Assembly (NCBI GenBank): GCA_020253595.1
Contig: JADCBH010000401.1
Location: forward strand, 1-16,142
Direction of reading: 5' to 3'
DNA from: Brevundimonas sp.
GTDB taxonomy: Bacteria; Pseudomonadota; Alphaproteobacteria; Caulobacterales; Caulobacteraceae
DNA: 16,142 bases
The translations under genes and the position numbers were made by a program. Under the pieces are notes generated by a model. That model was not told the DNA's origin, did no database searches, and saw only the letters and a list, made by a program, of their open reading frames with translations. Position 1 is the first letter of the stretch. The number at the start of each line of letters is the position of its first letter. Of the stretch, positions 1 through 6,799 are shown one piece after another.

Positions 1-306
1 ATCGGCCGGCCTGCTGCGCGAGTTGAAAGCTGCGCAGACCGGCCTCTTGCCAACCCCACCAACCCCAGCTCAGATCACCCAAGGACTCTCGTTATGGCTG
101 GATGAGAAACGGGGGTCACGTCAAGTCTGGAAGGGTGTCTTGGCGCCTGAAAGGCTAGTCGGCAGGCAAAGATACCGAATTGCGCCAGAAGCGGTCATCG
201 TTGGTGAGCCAGAAACACGACTTTGGCCCAGCGCACCAAAAAAAATGAAGCCCCCGGAGCATGCCATCCACTTACCGCTGCCTGGGACCGCACGGTTGCG
301 TCAGCG
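1..306. other. Left-edge region without a supportable gene
   Basis: This stretch lies downstream of the symporter gene. One plus-strand frame is open from the window edge to 358, but its last part runs into the symporter gene on the other strand and its product matches no family I recognise. I therefore do not call it a gene, although a 3' end of an off-window gene cannot be excluded. Positions 4-44 can form an imperfect hairpin: GGCCGG (4-9) pairs with CCGGCC (39-44), and CTGCGC (14-19) pairs with GCGCAG (32-37). No T-run follows it. A run of eight A (238-245) would be a U-run for transcripts leaving the symporter gene, but no good stem precedes it. Confidence 0.4.
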
Positions 307-1911
307 TCAAACAAACCGCTCGAGAACAAGGAGGCCCACGATCGTCAGGACCAGATAGCCGACCAGCCAAAGGCTCTGCGGGTCGATTCTGCCGGGAACG
401 GTGCTCCATCCGTCGACCGAGGTCGGAGCTCCAGAGCGCTGGAAGCGGGCGCGCTGGCCGGGGATGGAATAGGGCGACCACTCCGCCTGTTTGCCGGTGA
501 GCAGCCGGCTGGCGATCCAGCCGACGCTCATCGTCGCCCCCCCGCCGATCAGGCAGTACCACGGCCAGGCGATGTCAGTCTGCGTGGCCACCGCCCAGAT
601 CACGACGAAGCCGACAAAGACCCCGACCAGCAGGCCGCGCTCAGTGGTGTGTTTGGAGAAGAAGCCCAGGCCGTACATGCCCAGCTTGGCCCCGACGAAG
701 TAGCTGCCGATCTTGGACAGCACCTCGAGGATCGAGCCTGAAGAGTTGGCGTAGAGGATGGCCGGAACAATGATGATCCCACCCCAGACCAAGGTCATGA
801 CGCGGGTCGCTCCGAGGTAGTGGGCGTCCGAGGCGCCCTTCTTGAAGTACCGTTCGTAGAAGTCGACGACGCTGGCGGTGGCCATGCTGTTGAAGGCCGA
901 ACTGAGCGTCGACATTGACGCGGCCAGCACCGCGGCGGCGAGGATTCCCAGCAGTCCCGGAATCCGCGAATCCAGCGCGAACTGCAGGATGATCTCGTTC
1001 GTGTTCTCGAACGGTCGCCCTTGGTAGTAGCCCCAGGCCAGCACGCCAATAAAGAAGAACAGGAAATAGATCGGGAAGGCCGCATAGCCCATCAGCAGAT
1101 AGGATTTCTTAGCGTCGCCGATCGACTTCGCGCCCAGCGTCCGCTGCACCATCATCTGGTTCGCGCCATAGACGGTGACGTGGAACAGGGTCATGCCGAT
1201 CAGCCCGGACCAGATGGTCGTTGGCACGGTGGCGTCCAGCGTCGGGTCGATGGCGCTGAGGCGGCCCGCCGCCTTCAGATTGGCCAGCACCTCGCCGATC
1301 GGTTCCGGCATCAGGATGAACAGGGCAATCATGATGACGATGGCCCCGCCGAACAGGACGACCGCTTGGAACACATCGGTCCAGATCACCGCCAGCATGC
1401 CGCCCATTGTCGTATAGATCAGGGCCAGGATGGTGATGGTGACGATGGCCCAGGGGATTGGAATGCCCGTGATGAACTGCAGCACGAGCGCGGTGGCGTA
1501 CAGGATGGCACCCGTCGACAGGCCCTGGGTCACCAGGAAGATGGTCGACATGACCGCGCGCGACGTCGTGCCGAAACGCCGCTCCTGGTATTCGTAGATC
1601 GAGGCGACGCCAGAGTTGTAGAAGAACGGCAGGAAGAACGCCGTCACGCCCAGAATGACGATCGGATAGTTCAGATGGATGGCCAGCGCCGCCAGCCCGT
1701 CCGAATAGGCCCAGGCCGGCGCGCCCAGGAACGACAGGGCGCTGATGTAGGTGGCGATCACCGAGACGCCTATGGCCCACCAGGGCGTCTTGCCCGAGCC
1801 GACGTTGAACTCCTTGGCCGTCTTGACGCCTCGGCCCAGCACCCAGCCCATCACCAGATTGGCGGCGATGAAGACGAGCACGATGCCCCAGTCGAGGGCG
1901 GAGAAAGTCAT
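307..1911 (-). CDS. Sodium:solute symporter (SSS family) permease
   Basis: This inner-membrane permease of 534 aa probably brings the cluster's substrate into the cytoplasm with Na+. Long hydrophobic segments run through the whole protein, starting at about residues 8-26, 43-62 and 78-98 and ending with one at about 510-530. The count fits the 13-14 helices of the LeuT-fold SSS family, and the length is normal. The stretch around residues 333-346, with MSTLSSAFNS, corresponds to the helix carrying the Na2-site Ser/Thr residues in family members. The QMMVQR motif at 252-257 is also typical. The start ATG overlaps the stop of the NTF2-like gene by 4 nt (ATGA at 1908-1911), so it is the last, translationally coupled gene of the leftward operon. 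The substrate cannot be read from the sequence. Family membership is secure. Confidence 0.93.
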   Translation of the reverse strand: MTFSALDWGIVLVFIAANLVMGWVLGRGVKTAKEFNVGSGKTPWWAIGVSVIATYISALSFLGAPAWAYSDGLAALAIHLNYPIVILGVTAFFLPFFYNSGVASIYEYQERRFGTTSRAVMSTIFLVTQGLSTGAILYATALVLQFITGIPIPWAIVTITILALIYTTMGGMLAVIWTDVFQAVVLFGGAIVIMIALFILMPEPIGEVLANLKAAGRLSAIDPTLDATVPTTIWSGLIGMTLFHVTVYGANQMMVQRTLGAKSIGDAKKSYLLMGYAAFPIYFLFFFIGVLAWGYYQGRPFENTNEIILQFALDSRIPGLLGILAAAVLAASMSTLSSAFNSMATASVVDFYERYFKKGASDAHYLGATRVMTLVWGGIIIVPAILYANSSGSILEVLSKIGSYFVGAKLGMYGLGFFSKHTTERGLLVGVFVGFVVIWAVATQTDIAWPWYCLIGGGATMSVGWIASRLLTGKQAEWSPYSIPGQRARFQRSGAPTSVDGWSTVPGRIDPQSLWLVGYLVLTIVGLLVLERFV

Positions 1912-2900
1912 GCCGCGTCTCCCGCGTTCAGCTTACTGAAGATGTCGTGGCCGGATTGCAGCATGACGTGAGGCACGTCGATGAAGACCCAGTTTTCCTT
2001 CAGCGCGTCACCCTCTCGCCGCCACCAGTCCATGACCCGCATGGTAATCTGGCGGCCAGTGCCGGGCACGCCCAGCCAGGGACCGGCGTGGGTGGCGGTG
2101 ATGCTGGGCCAGCCGGTCGAGGCGACATAGGCCCCGTCGGCGAACCGCGCCTTGTGATTGCCCCCGACCCGGTCCGGGAAGGCCGTCAGGAAGGGCTTCT
2201 GGTGATAGCGCTGAAAGCCCGTCACGCCCCGGTTCGAGCCGATGCCGCCAGGGCCGTACCACAGCATCTGCGGGCTCCAGTACTGTTCCATTCCCATGCG
2301 CTTCAGGTCGCCCTCGGCGAACTTGTGCAGGCCGAAGATCATGGCCTCGACCAGGGCGAGAGAGGCGTCAGTCTCGCCCTGAGGTGCCGGGTCGAAGCGC
2401 ACGCCGTCCTGGGTGACAGGGGCGGGGAAGATGTCAGGGACGCCGGCAGGTGGCGCAGGCAGAGGGTTGATCCCGGCCTGGCGCATCAGGTCGATCAGAT
2501 CGTGGATGGCATAGACCTCGGCGATCCGGTCGTCCTCGATACGGTAGAACTCGCCGAAGCGCAGATTGATCAGGCCGTCAGTCGCCGGAATGCCCAGCCA
2601 GGTGCCGGTCATCGTCCCCTCGAACACGCCGAGCGCGCAGACCCAGTCGGCGTCCATGAAGCGCCCCGCCATCAGGGCATAGGTGCGGCGCTGCAGGTCC
2701 GGGATGGCGGCGCGCAGCGGTCCGACCAGGCCGGCGATCAGGTCCTCTGCCCCCTGAAGATCGTTCATCGGGTGGACGGCGTGGAAGACGGCGTCGGGCG
2801 TCATCGCGGCGCGCCACAGGGCGGCGGCCCCACCTACGTCGGTGGCGTCCAGACGCTGGAACAGGGTCCAGATCAGGCGTTTGCGGTCTTCGTTCGTCAT
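1908..2900 (-). CDS. Tandem NTF2/SnoaL-like protein (two domains)
   Basis: This cytosolic protein of 330 aa has two related alpha+beta halves, about residues 1-145 and 175-320, and no signal peptide. Each half has a TWLGIP/PWLGVP element (100-104 and 274-279) followed by strands. The first half ends in the sequence IEDDRIAEVYAIHDLIDLM, typical of SnoaL-type polyketide cyclases and ester cyclases; the second ends in an equivalent, more divergent stretch. I infer an internal duplication of an NTF2-like fold. Such proteins act as isomerases, cyclases, dehydratases or ligand-binding proteins. The reaction here is unknown, but the operon position between an SDR and a transporter suggests a catabolic role. 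Both junctions are ATGA overlaps (2897-2900 and 1908-1911), which fixes the start. A second tandem member of this fold lies at 11796-12872. Confidence 0.85.
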   Translation of the reverse strand: MTNEDRKRLIWTLFQRLDATDVGGAAALWRAAMTPDAVFHAVHPMNDLQGAEDLIAGLVGPLRAAIPDLQRRTYALMAGRFMDADWVCALGVFEGTMTGTWLGIPATDGLINLRFGEFYRIEDDRIAEVYAIHDLIDLMRQAGINPLPAPPAGVPDIFPAPVTQDGVRFDPAPQGETDASLALVEAMIFGLHKFAEGDLKRMGMEQYWSPQMLWYGPGGIGSNRGVTGFQRYHQKPFLTAFPDRVGGNHKARFADGAYVASTGWPSITATHAGPWLGVPGTGRQITMRVMDWWRREGDALKENWVFIDVPHVMLQSGHDIFSKLNAGDAA

Positions 2901-3625
2901 TGGGCGGTCCAGCCTCCATCGACAAGCAGGCTGGATCCGGTGACCAGAGACGCGGCGGGCGACAGCAGGAAGACGCAGGCCGCTGCCACCTCGGCCGCTG
3001 TGCCAACGCGGCCCAAGGGAATGCGGTCTAGCACGAACCTGCCGAACGCCTCGTCGGCCAGCATCGGGGCGGTCATCGGCGTCTCGATGAAGGTGGGGGC
3101 CAGACTGACCACGCGGACGCCGTGGGGCGCCAGTTCGACGGCGGCGGCCTTGGTCAGGCCCTCAAGCGCGTGCTTGGTCAGGCAGTAGACGGTGCGGCCC
3201 GGCGAGCCGACGTGGCCCATCTGAGACGTCATGTTGACGATGACGCCGGAGCCTTGGGCCGCCATCACCTTCGCCGCCGCCTGGGCGGTCAGAAAGGCGG
3301 CGCGGACGTTCAGCGCCAGCATGCCGTCGAGCGTCTCGACATCGACCTGGGTGAAGGGCTGGGGCCGATTGAAGCCGGCGTTGTTCACCAGACCGTCCAG
3401 ACGCGGCAGGCCGGCGAGGCGGGCGTGGAAGGTCGGGTCGGCGACGTCCATCGTCCAGGTCTCGATCCGGCCCGGGCGGCTGTCGGCCAGGTCGACCAGA
3501 TCGGCCGAGGACCGGGCCACGGCGATGACCTCTCCGCCCGCGTCGACCACGGCTTGGGCGCAGGCACGGCCCAGCCCACGCCCGGCCCCTGTGATCAGGA
3601 TGCGCCGGCCTGTAAGGTCGCTCAT
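2897..3625 (-). CDS. Short-chain dehydrogenase/reductase (classical SDR)
   Basis: This NAD(P)-dependent oxidoreductase of 242 aa has the usual length of classical SDRs. It shows the nucleotide-binding motif TGAGRGLG (12-19), D60-V61, the NNAG motif (81-84), a structural Asn106, catalytic Ser134, and the YxxxK pair Tyr147/Lys151. The C-terminus has the common GSSLLVDGGW ending. It probably oxidises a hydroxyl of the pathway substrate. It is the first gene of the leftward operon, and the CG-centred palindrome at 3687-3702 lies upstream. The ATG at 3625 is the only usable start in its frame. It has only a weak Shine-Dalgarno of its own and overlaps the stop of a 10-codon upstream ORF that has a strong one, so initiation may depend on coupling. 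Substrate unknown; family certain. Confidence 0.95.
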   Translation of the reverse strand: MSDLTGRRILITGAGRGLGRACAQAVVDAGGEVIAVARSSADLVDLADSRPGRIETWTMDVADPTFHARLAGLPRLDGLVNNAGFNRPQPFTQVDVETLDGMLALNVRAAFLTAQAAAKVMAAQGSGVIVNMTSQMGHVGSPGRTVYCLTKHALEGLTKAAAVELAPHGVRVVSLAPTFIETPMTAPMLADEAFGRFVLDRIPLGRVGTAAEVAAACVFLLSPAASLVTGSSLLVDGGWTAQ

Positions 3626-3654
3626 GCCGCCTTGACCGTCAGACCGAGCCTCAT
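3622..3654 (-). CDS. Possible 10-aa upstream ORF coupled to the SDR gene
   Basis: This short reading frame encodes MRLGLTVKAA and ends in TGA. The stop overlaps the SDR start as ATGA (3622-3625). A strong Shine-Dalgarno GGAGG (minus strand, 3664-3660) sits 5 nt before its ATG, much better than the site in front of the SDR gene itself. It may act as a translational coupler that delivers ribosomes to the SDR start. The peptide itself may have no function. Inferred from sequence geometry only. Confidence 0.4.
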   Translation of the reverse strand: MRLGLTVKAA

Positions 3655-3686
3655 CGCATCCTCCGTCGCCGCTTCGAACACCTCTC

Positions 3687-3702
3687 TTGCATTCGAATGC
3701 AA
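3687..3702. promoter_or_regulatory. LacI-type operator O1 (divergent intergenic region)
   Basis: A perfect 16-bp palindrome, TTGCATTCGAATGCAA, sits in the 135-bp gap between the divergent SDR and dehydrogenase operons. The central CG dyad is typical of LacI-family operators. The identical 16-mer occurs at 13922-13937, and its 12-bp core occurs twice at 11088-11135. The LacI-family gene at 5070 is the obvious candidate binder. On the plus strand the palindrome overlaps a possible -35 box, so repression by occlusion is plausible. Confidence 0.85.
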
Positions 3703-3714
3703 CAAACCTAGACT
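3687..3714 (+). promoter_or_regulatory. Candidate promoter of the HisD-family operon
   Basis: The candidate -35 box is TTGCAT (3687-3692), inside operator O1. A 16-bp spacer separates it from the candidate -10 box TAGACT (3709-3714). A transcription start near 3721 would give a leader of about 40 nt with the Shine-Dalgarno GAGGGAG at 3748-3754. The bicupin operon shows the same arrangement (TTGCAT, 16 bp, T-rich -10). This is inference from weak consensus matches. Confidence 0.4.
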
Positions 3715-3760
3715 GACTTCAATTCGATGCGCCGCGCAAGCGTCCTTGAGGGAGAGACAC

Positions 3761-5065
3761 ATGGCCCAATGGTTGAAGGAAGGCCGCTCAGTCGAAGCCG
3801 TCAAGGCCGACGGGGCCCGCGTGCGCGAGACCGTCGAGCGGATGCTGGGCGACATCGAGGCGGAGGGCATGGAGGCGGTGCGCCGCTACTCCCGCGACCT
3901 CGACCGTTGGGACCGCGAGGATTTCCGTCTCAGCGAGGACGAGATCAGGGCCGCCTACGCCGCCCTGTCGGACCGCACCATCGAAGACATCGCGTTTGCC
4001 CAGGCACAGGTCAGGAACTTCGCACAGATCCAGAAGGACGCACTGAGAGATGTCGAGGTCGAGACCCTGCCAGGCGTTATCCTGGGTCACAAGAACACAC
4101 CGGTGAACGCGGTCGGTGCCTATGTGCCCGGCGGCAAGTATCCGCTGGTGGCCTCGGCCCACATGGGCGTAGTCACGGCCAAGGTGGCGGGGGTCAAGCG
4201 CATCCTGTCGGCCGCTCCGCCATATGAAGGCCAGGCCAATCCGGCGATCGTGGTGGCCCAGCACATGGCCGGTGCCGACGCCATCCTCGCCTTGGGCGGC
4301 GTGCAGGCGATCGGCCTGATGGCGCTGGGTGCCAAGGGGGCTCCCGGCGGCGACATCGAGCCGGTCGACATGCTGGTCGGACCCGGTAACGCTTACGTAG
4401 CCGAGGCCAAGCGCCAGCTGTTCGGCCGCGTAGGCATCGACCTGCTGGCCGGGCCGACCGAGACGCTTGTCATTGCCGACGACAGCGTGGACGGCGACCT
4501 GTGCGCCGCAGACCTGCTCGGCCAGGCCGAACATGGCCCGAATAGCCCCGCCATCCTCCTGACCACGTCAGAAAAACTCGCCCACGACACGGTCGAGGCC
4601 ATCGAACGCCAGCTGAAGTGGCTCCCGACCGCCCCGATCGCCTCGGTCGCCTGGCGCGACTACGGCCAGATCATCCTCGCCAACAGTGAGGCCGAGATGG
4701 TCGAAATCGCCGACCAGATTGCCTCGGAGCACGTCCAGGTTATGACCCGCGACCCAGACTATTTCCTCGGCAACATGACCAACTACGGGGCTTTGTTCCT
4801 CGGCCACCTGACCAACGTCAGCTACGGCGACAAGGTCATCGGCACCAACCACACCCTGCCGACCATGCGCTCGGCGCGCTATACGGGTGGCCTGTGGGTG
4901 GGTAAGTTCATGAAGACCTGCACCTATCAGAAGGTCCTGACCGAAGAGGCCAGTGTCATGGTCGGGGAGTACTGCTCGCGGCTGTGCGCGCTCGAAGGGT
5001 TTGCGGGACACAAGGAACAGGCCGATATCCGGGTGCGCCGTTACGGCCAGAAGGAAGCCGCCTAA
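3761..5065 (+). CDS. HisD-family zinc-dependent alcohol dehydrogenase (catabolic paralogue)
   Basis: This cytosolic NAD-dependent dehydrogenase of 434 aa belongs to the histidinol dehydrogenase family. Family members oxidise an alcohol through an aldehyde to an acid. The catalytic set is intact: zinc ligands correspond to Gln255 and His258 (in LLGQAEHGP), Asp357 (YGDKV) and His417, the catalytic pair is Glu323-His324 (SEHV), and His364 is in GTNHTLPT. It also has VGPGNAYV (206-213) and AGPTETLVIAD (230-240). The context is catabolic, not histidine biosynthesis. Family members such as sulfopropanediol 3-dehydrogenase (HpsN) act on other substrates, so I do not call it HisD. The start at 3761 was chosen because it has the Shine-Dalgarno GAGGGAG 6 nt upstream and because the frame further upstream is antisense to the SDR gene. 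It is the first gene of the rightward operon, 4 nt before lacI-like. Confidence 0.92.
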   Translation: MAQWLKEGRSVEAVKADGARVRETVERMLGDIEAEGMEAVRRYSRDLDRWDREDFRLSEDEIRAAYAALSDRTIEDIAFAQAQVRNFAQIQKDALRDVEVETLPGVILGHKNTPVNAVGAYVPGGKYPLVASAHMGVVTAKVAGVKRILSAAPPYEGQANPAIVVAQHMAGADAILALGGVQAIGLMALGAKGAPGGDIEPVDMLVGPGNAYVAEAKRQLFGRVGIDLLAGPTETLVIADDSVDGDLCAADLLGQAEHGPNSPAILLTTSEKLAHDTVEAIERQLKWLPTAPIASVAWRDYGQIILANSEAEMVEIADQIASEHVQVMTRDPDYFLGNMTNYGALFLGHLTNVSYGDKVIGTNHTLPTMRSARYTGGLWVGKFMKTCTYQKVLTEEASVMVGEYCSRLCALEGFAGHKEQADIRVRRYGQKEAA

Positions 5066-5069
5066 GCCC

Positions 5070-6104
5070 ATGGCCCCCAGAGACCCCGACCGCCGCGCCG
5101 GACGCGCCACCAGTTATGATGTGGCCAGGCTCGCGGGCGTTTCCCAGTCGGCGGTCAGCCGTGCCTTCTCGCCCGGCGGCAGCGTCTCGGATGAAACCCG
5201 CGAACGCATCTTGGAGGCGGCGCGGTCGCTCGGGTATCGCCCCAACGCCATCGCGCGCGGGCTGATCACGCGGCGGTCCAATCTGGTCGGCCTGATCCTG
5301 CCGGCCATGGCCAGCCTGTACTACCCCGAGATCATGGTGGAGATCACCGCCGAGGTCGCCAAACGCGGCGCGCGCGTGTTGCTGATCACGGTCGAGAACC
5401 TGGCCGAGGTCGGCACCGCCCTTGAACAGCTCTGGAGCTTCCAGGTCGACGGCGTCATCGCCGCCACCGCCATGACGGCTGAGCAGCTGGAGGACTTCGA
5501 GCTGCACCGCACGCCCGTGATCTTCTACAACCGCGCGCCGCCCCATCATGCGGGCAACTCTGTCGCTGTGGATCACGCCGACGGCGAAGGCCGGCTGGTC
5601 GACCGGCTATGGCAGGCGGGGCATCGCCGCTTCGCCATGATCACCGGCCCGGACGGCTCGGAGGTGGCGCAGCAGCGGGCGGCGGGAGCACGTGCGACGC
5701 TGGAGCGGCTGGGCGGCTGCATCACGGCAGTGACACCCGGCGACTATCGCTATGAGAGCGGGATCGAGGCCTTCGGGCGGCTGTGGACCGGGGGCGAGCG
5801 GTTCGACGTCGTCCTGTGCGCCAACGACGCCATGGCACTCGGTGCGATGGACGCGGCGCGGCTGAAGCACGGCCTGCGCGTGCCAGAGGACGTCTCGGTG
5901 GCGGGCTTCGACGGCTTCAACGCCGGGCGCTGGCTGGCTTATCAGCTGACCACGGTGCGCCAGCCCATCGGGGCGCTGGCCGCCGCCGCCGTCGAGATGC
6001 TGTTCGCCCGTATCGAGGATCCGGACCTGGCCCCCGAGCGGCGGTTGTTCTGCGGCGAGATCGTGCCCGGCCGCTCCGCCCGTCTGGCCCCGAGCGGGGG
6101 ATGA
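5070..6104 (+). CDS. LacI-family transcriptional regulator, probable local repressor
   Basis: This DNA-binding regulator of 344 aa has the LacI/GalR architecture. The N-terminal helix-turn-helix is at about 15-34 (SYDVARLAGVSQSAVSR), followed by a hinge helix RPNAIARGL (57-65) whose Leu65 is the residue that intercalates at the central CG of operators in this family. A periplasmic-binding-protein-like effector domain runs from about 70 to 335. It is the only regulator in the window. The repeated CG-centred palindrome in front of three promoter regions fits its DNA-binding class, so I infer that it controls the whole cluster and itself, as second gene of a controlled operon. The effector is unknown, probably a pathway intermediate. 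The ATG is 4 nt after the dehydrogenase stop, and the gene overlaps the hydrolase start by 4 nt (ATGA). The family is certain and the regulon is inferred. Confidence 0.94.
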   Translation: MAPRDPDRRAGRATSYDVARLAGVSQSAVSRAFSPGGSVSDETRERILEAARSLGYRPNAIARGLITRRSNLVGLILPAMASLYYPEIMVEITAEVAKRGARVLLITVENLAEVGTALEQLWSFQVDGVIAATAMTAEQLEDFELHRTPVIFYNRAPPHHAGNSVAVDHADGEGRLVDRLWQAGHRRFAMITGPDGSEVAQQRAAGARATLERLGGCITAVTPGDYRYESGIEAFGRLWTGGERFDVVLCANDAMALGAMDAARLKHGLRVPEDVSVAGFDGFNAGRWLAYQLTTVRQPIGALAAAAVEMLFARIEDPDLAPERRLFCGEIVPGRSARLAPSGG

Positions 6105-6799
6105 TCCCGGTCGTCCTGGCGCCGGGCCTGCTGTGCGACGACCGCCTCTGGTCAGCGGTGACACCCTTGCTGGCCGGGACGATCGTGACTGTCGACTTCG
6201 GCGAAGACGACACCATCAAGGCCATGGCCGAGCGCATCCTGGCCGAGGGGCCGGAACGGTTCGTGCTGGCGGGATTCTCAATGGGAGGTATGGCGGCGAT
6301 GGTCGCAGCGGCCCGTGCCCCCGGCCGGATCGCTGGCCTAATCCTGATCGACACCCACGCCGAGCCCGAGACACCCGACCGCTCCGAACGCCGTTTGCGC
6401 CAAATCGCCACGGCCGACGCCGGCGGCTTCGCCCGGCTGGTCCGCGAGGAACTCAAACCCCTCTATTTTGCCGAGCCCCAGGCGCACGAGGCCGAGCGGC
6501 GGCTGGTCTTCGACATGGCGCTCGAGGCCGGGTCGCTCCAGTTCCGCCGCCACGTGCAGGCCCTGATGCTGCGGCCCGATCCGACGCCATTGCTTCCCGC
6601 CCTGACCATGCCCGTCACTGTCGTAACAGGTGAGGCCGATGGCCTGGCCCCGCCCGAGGCTACCCGGCGTCTCGCCGCCGCCGTGCCTCACGGTCGTCTC
6701 GTCCTGATTCCCGACTGCGGCCACATGGCCCCACTGGAGGCCCCCGCAGCCGTGGCCGCCGAGATCAACGCGCTGTGTCGTCAGCTGGAGCCCACATGA
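6101..6799 (+). CDS. Alpha/beta-fold hydrolase
   Basis: This cytosolic serine hydrolase of 232 aa lacks a signal peptide. The catalytic triad is readable: nucleophile Ser60 in GFSMGG, acid Asp180 in GEADGLAPPE, and His208 in DCGHMAPLE. The oxyanion-hole region is near the N-terminal APGLLCD (7-13). It is slightly shorter than many esterases of the fold because the N-terminal strand region is compact, but no core element is missing. In this operon it probably hydrolyses an ester, lactone, thioester or C-C bond of an intermediate. It is linked by ATGA overlaps to lacI-like (6101-6104) and to the MetE-like gene (6796-6799), which fixes both ends. The exact substrate cannot be inferred. Confidence 0.92.
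   Translation: MIPVVLAPGLLCDDRLWSAVTPLLAGTIVTVDFGEDDTIKAMAERILAEGPERFVLAGFSMGGMAAMVAAARAPGRIAGLILIDTHAEPETPDRSERRLRQIATADAGGFARLVREELKPLYFAEPQAHEAERRLVFDMALEAGSLQFRRHVQALMLRPDPTPLLPALTMPVTVVTGEADGLAPPEATRRLAAAVPHGRLVLIPDCGHMAPLEAPAAVAAEINALCRQLEPT

Noticed and set aside
238..306. Possible terminator of the symporter operon at the run of eight A
   Set aside because: Read leftward it gives eight U, but I could not draw a stable stem directly before it.
1021..1971. Long open frame on the plus strand opposite the symporter gene
   Set aside because: The product is rich in His, Gln, Asp and Arg with no family pattern. It is the usual antisense shadow in high-GC DNA; the minus-strand protein is an unmistakable SSS permease.
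1947..3188. 413-codon plus-strand frame opposite the NTF2-like and SDR genes
   Set aside because: It lies antisense to two recognisable genes and has a low-complexity product.
3122..3760. N-terminal extension of the HisD-family frame
   Set aside because: It runs antisense through the SDR gene and operator O1. The start at 3761 has a good ribosome site and matches the family's N-terminus.
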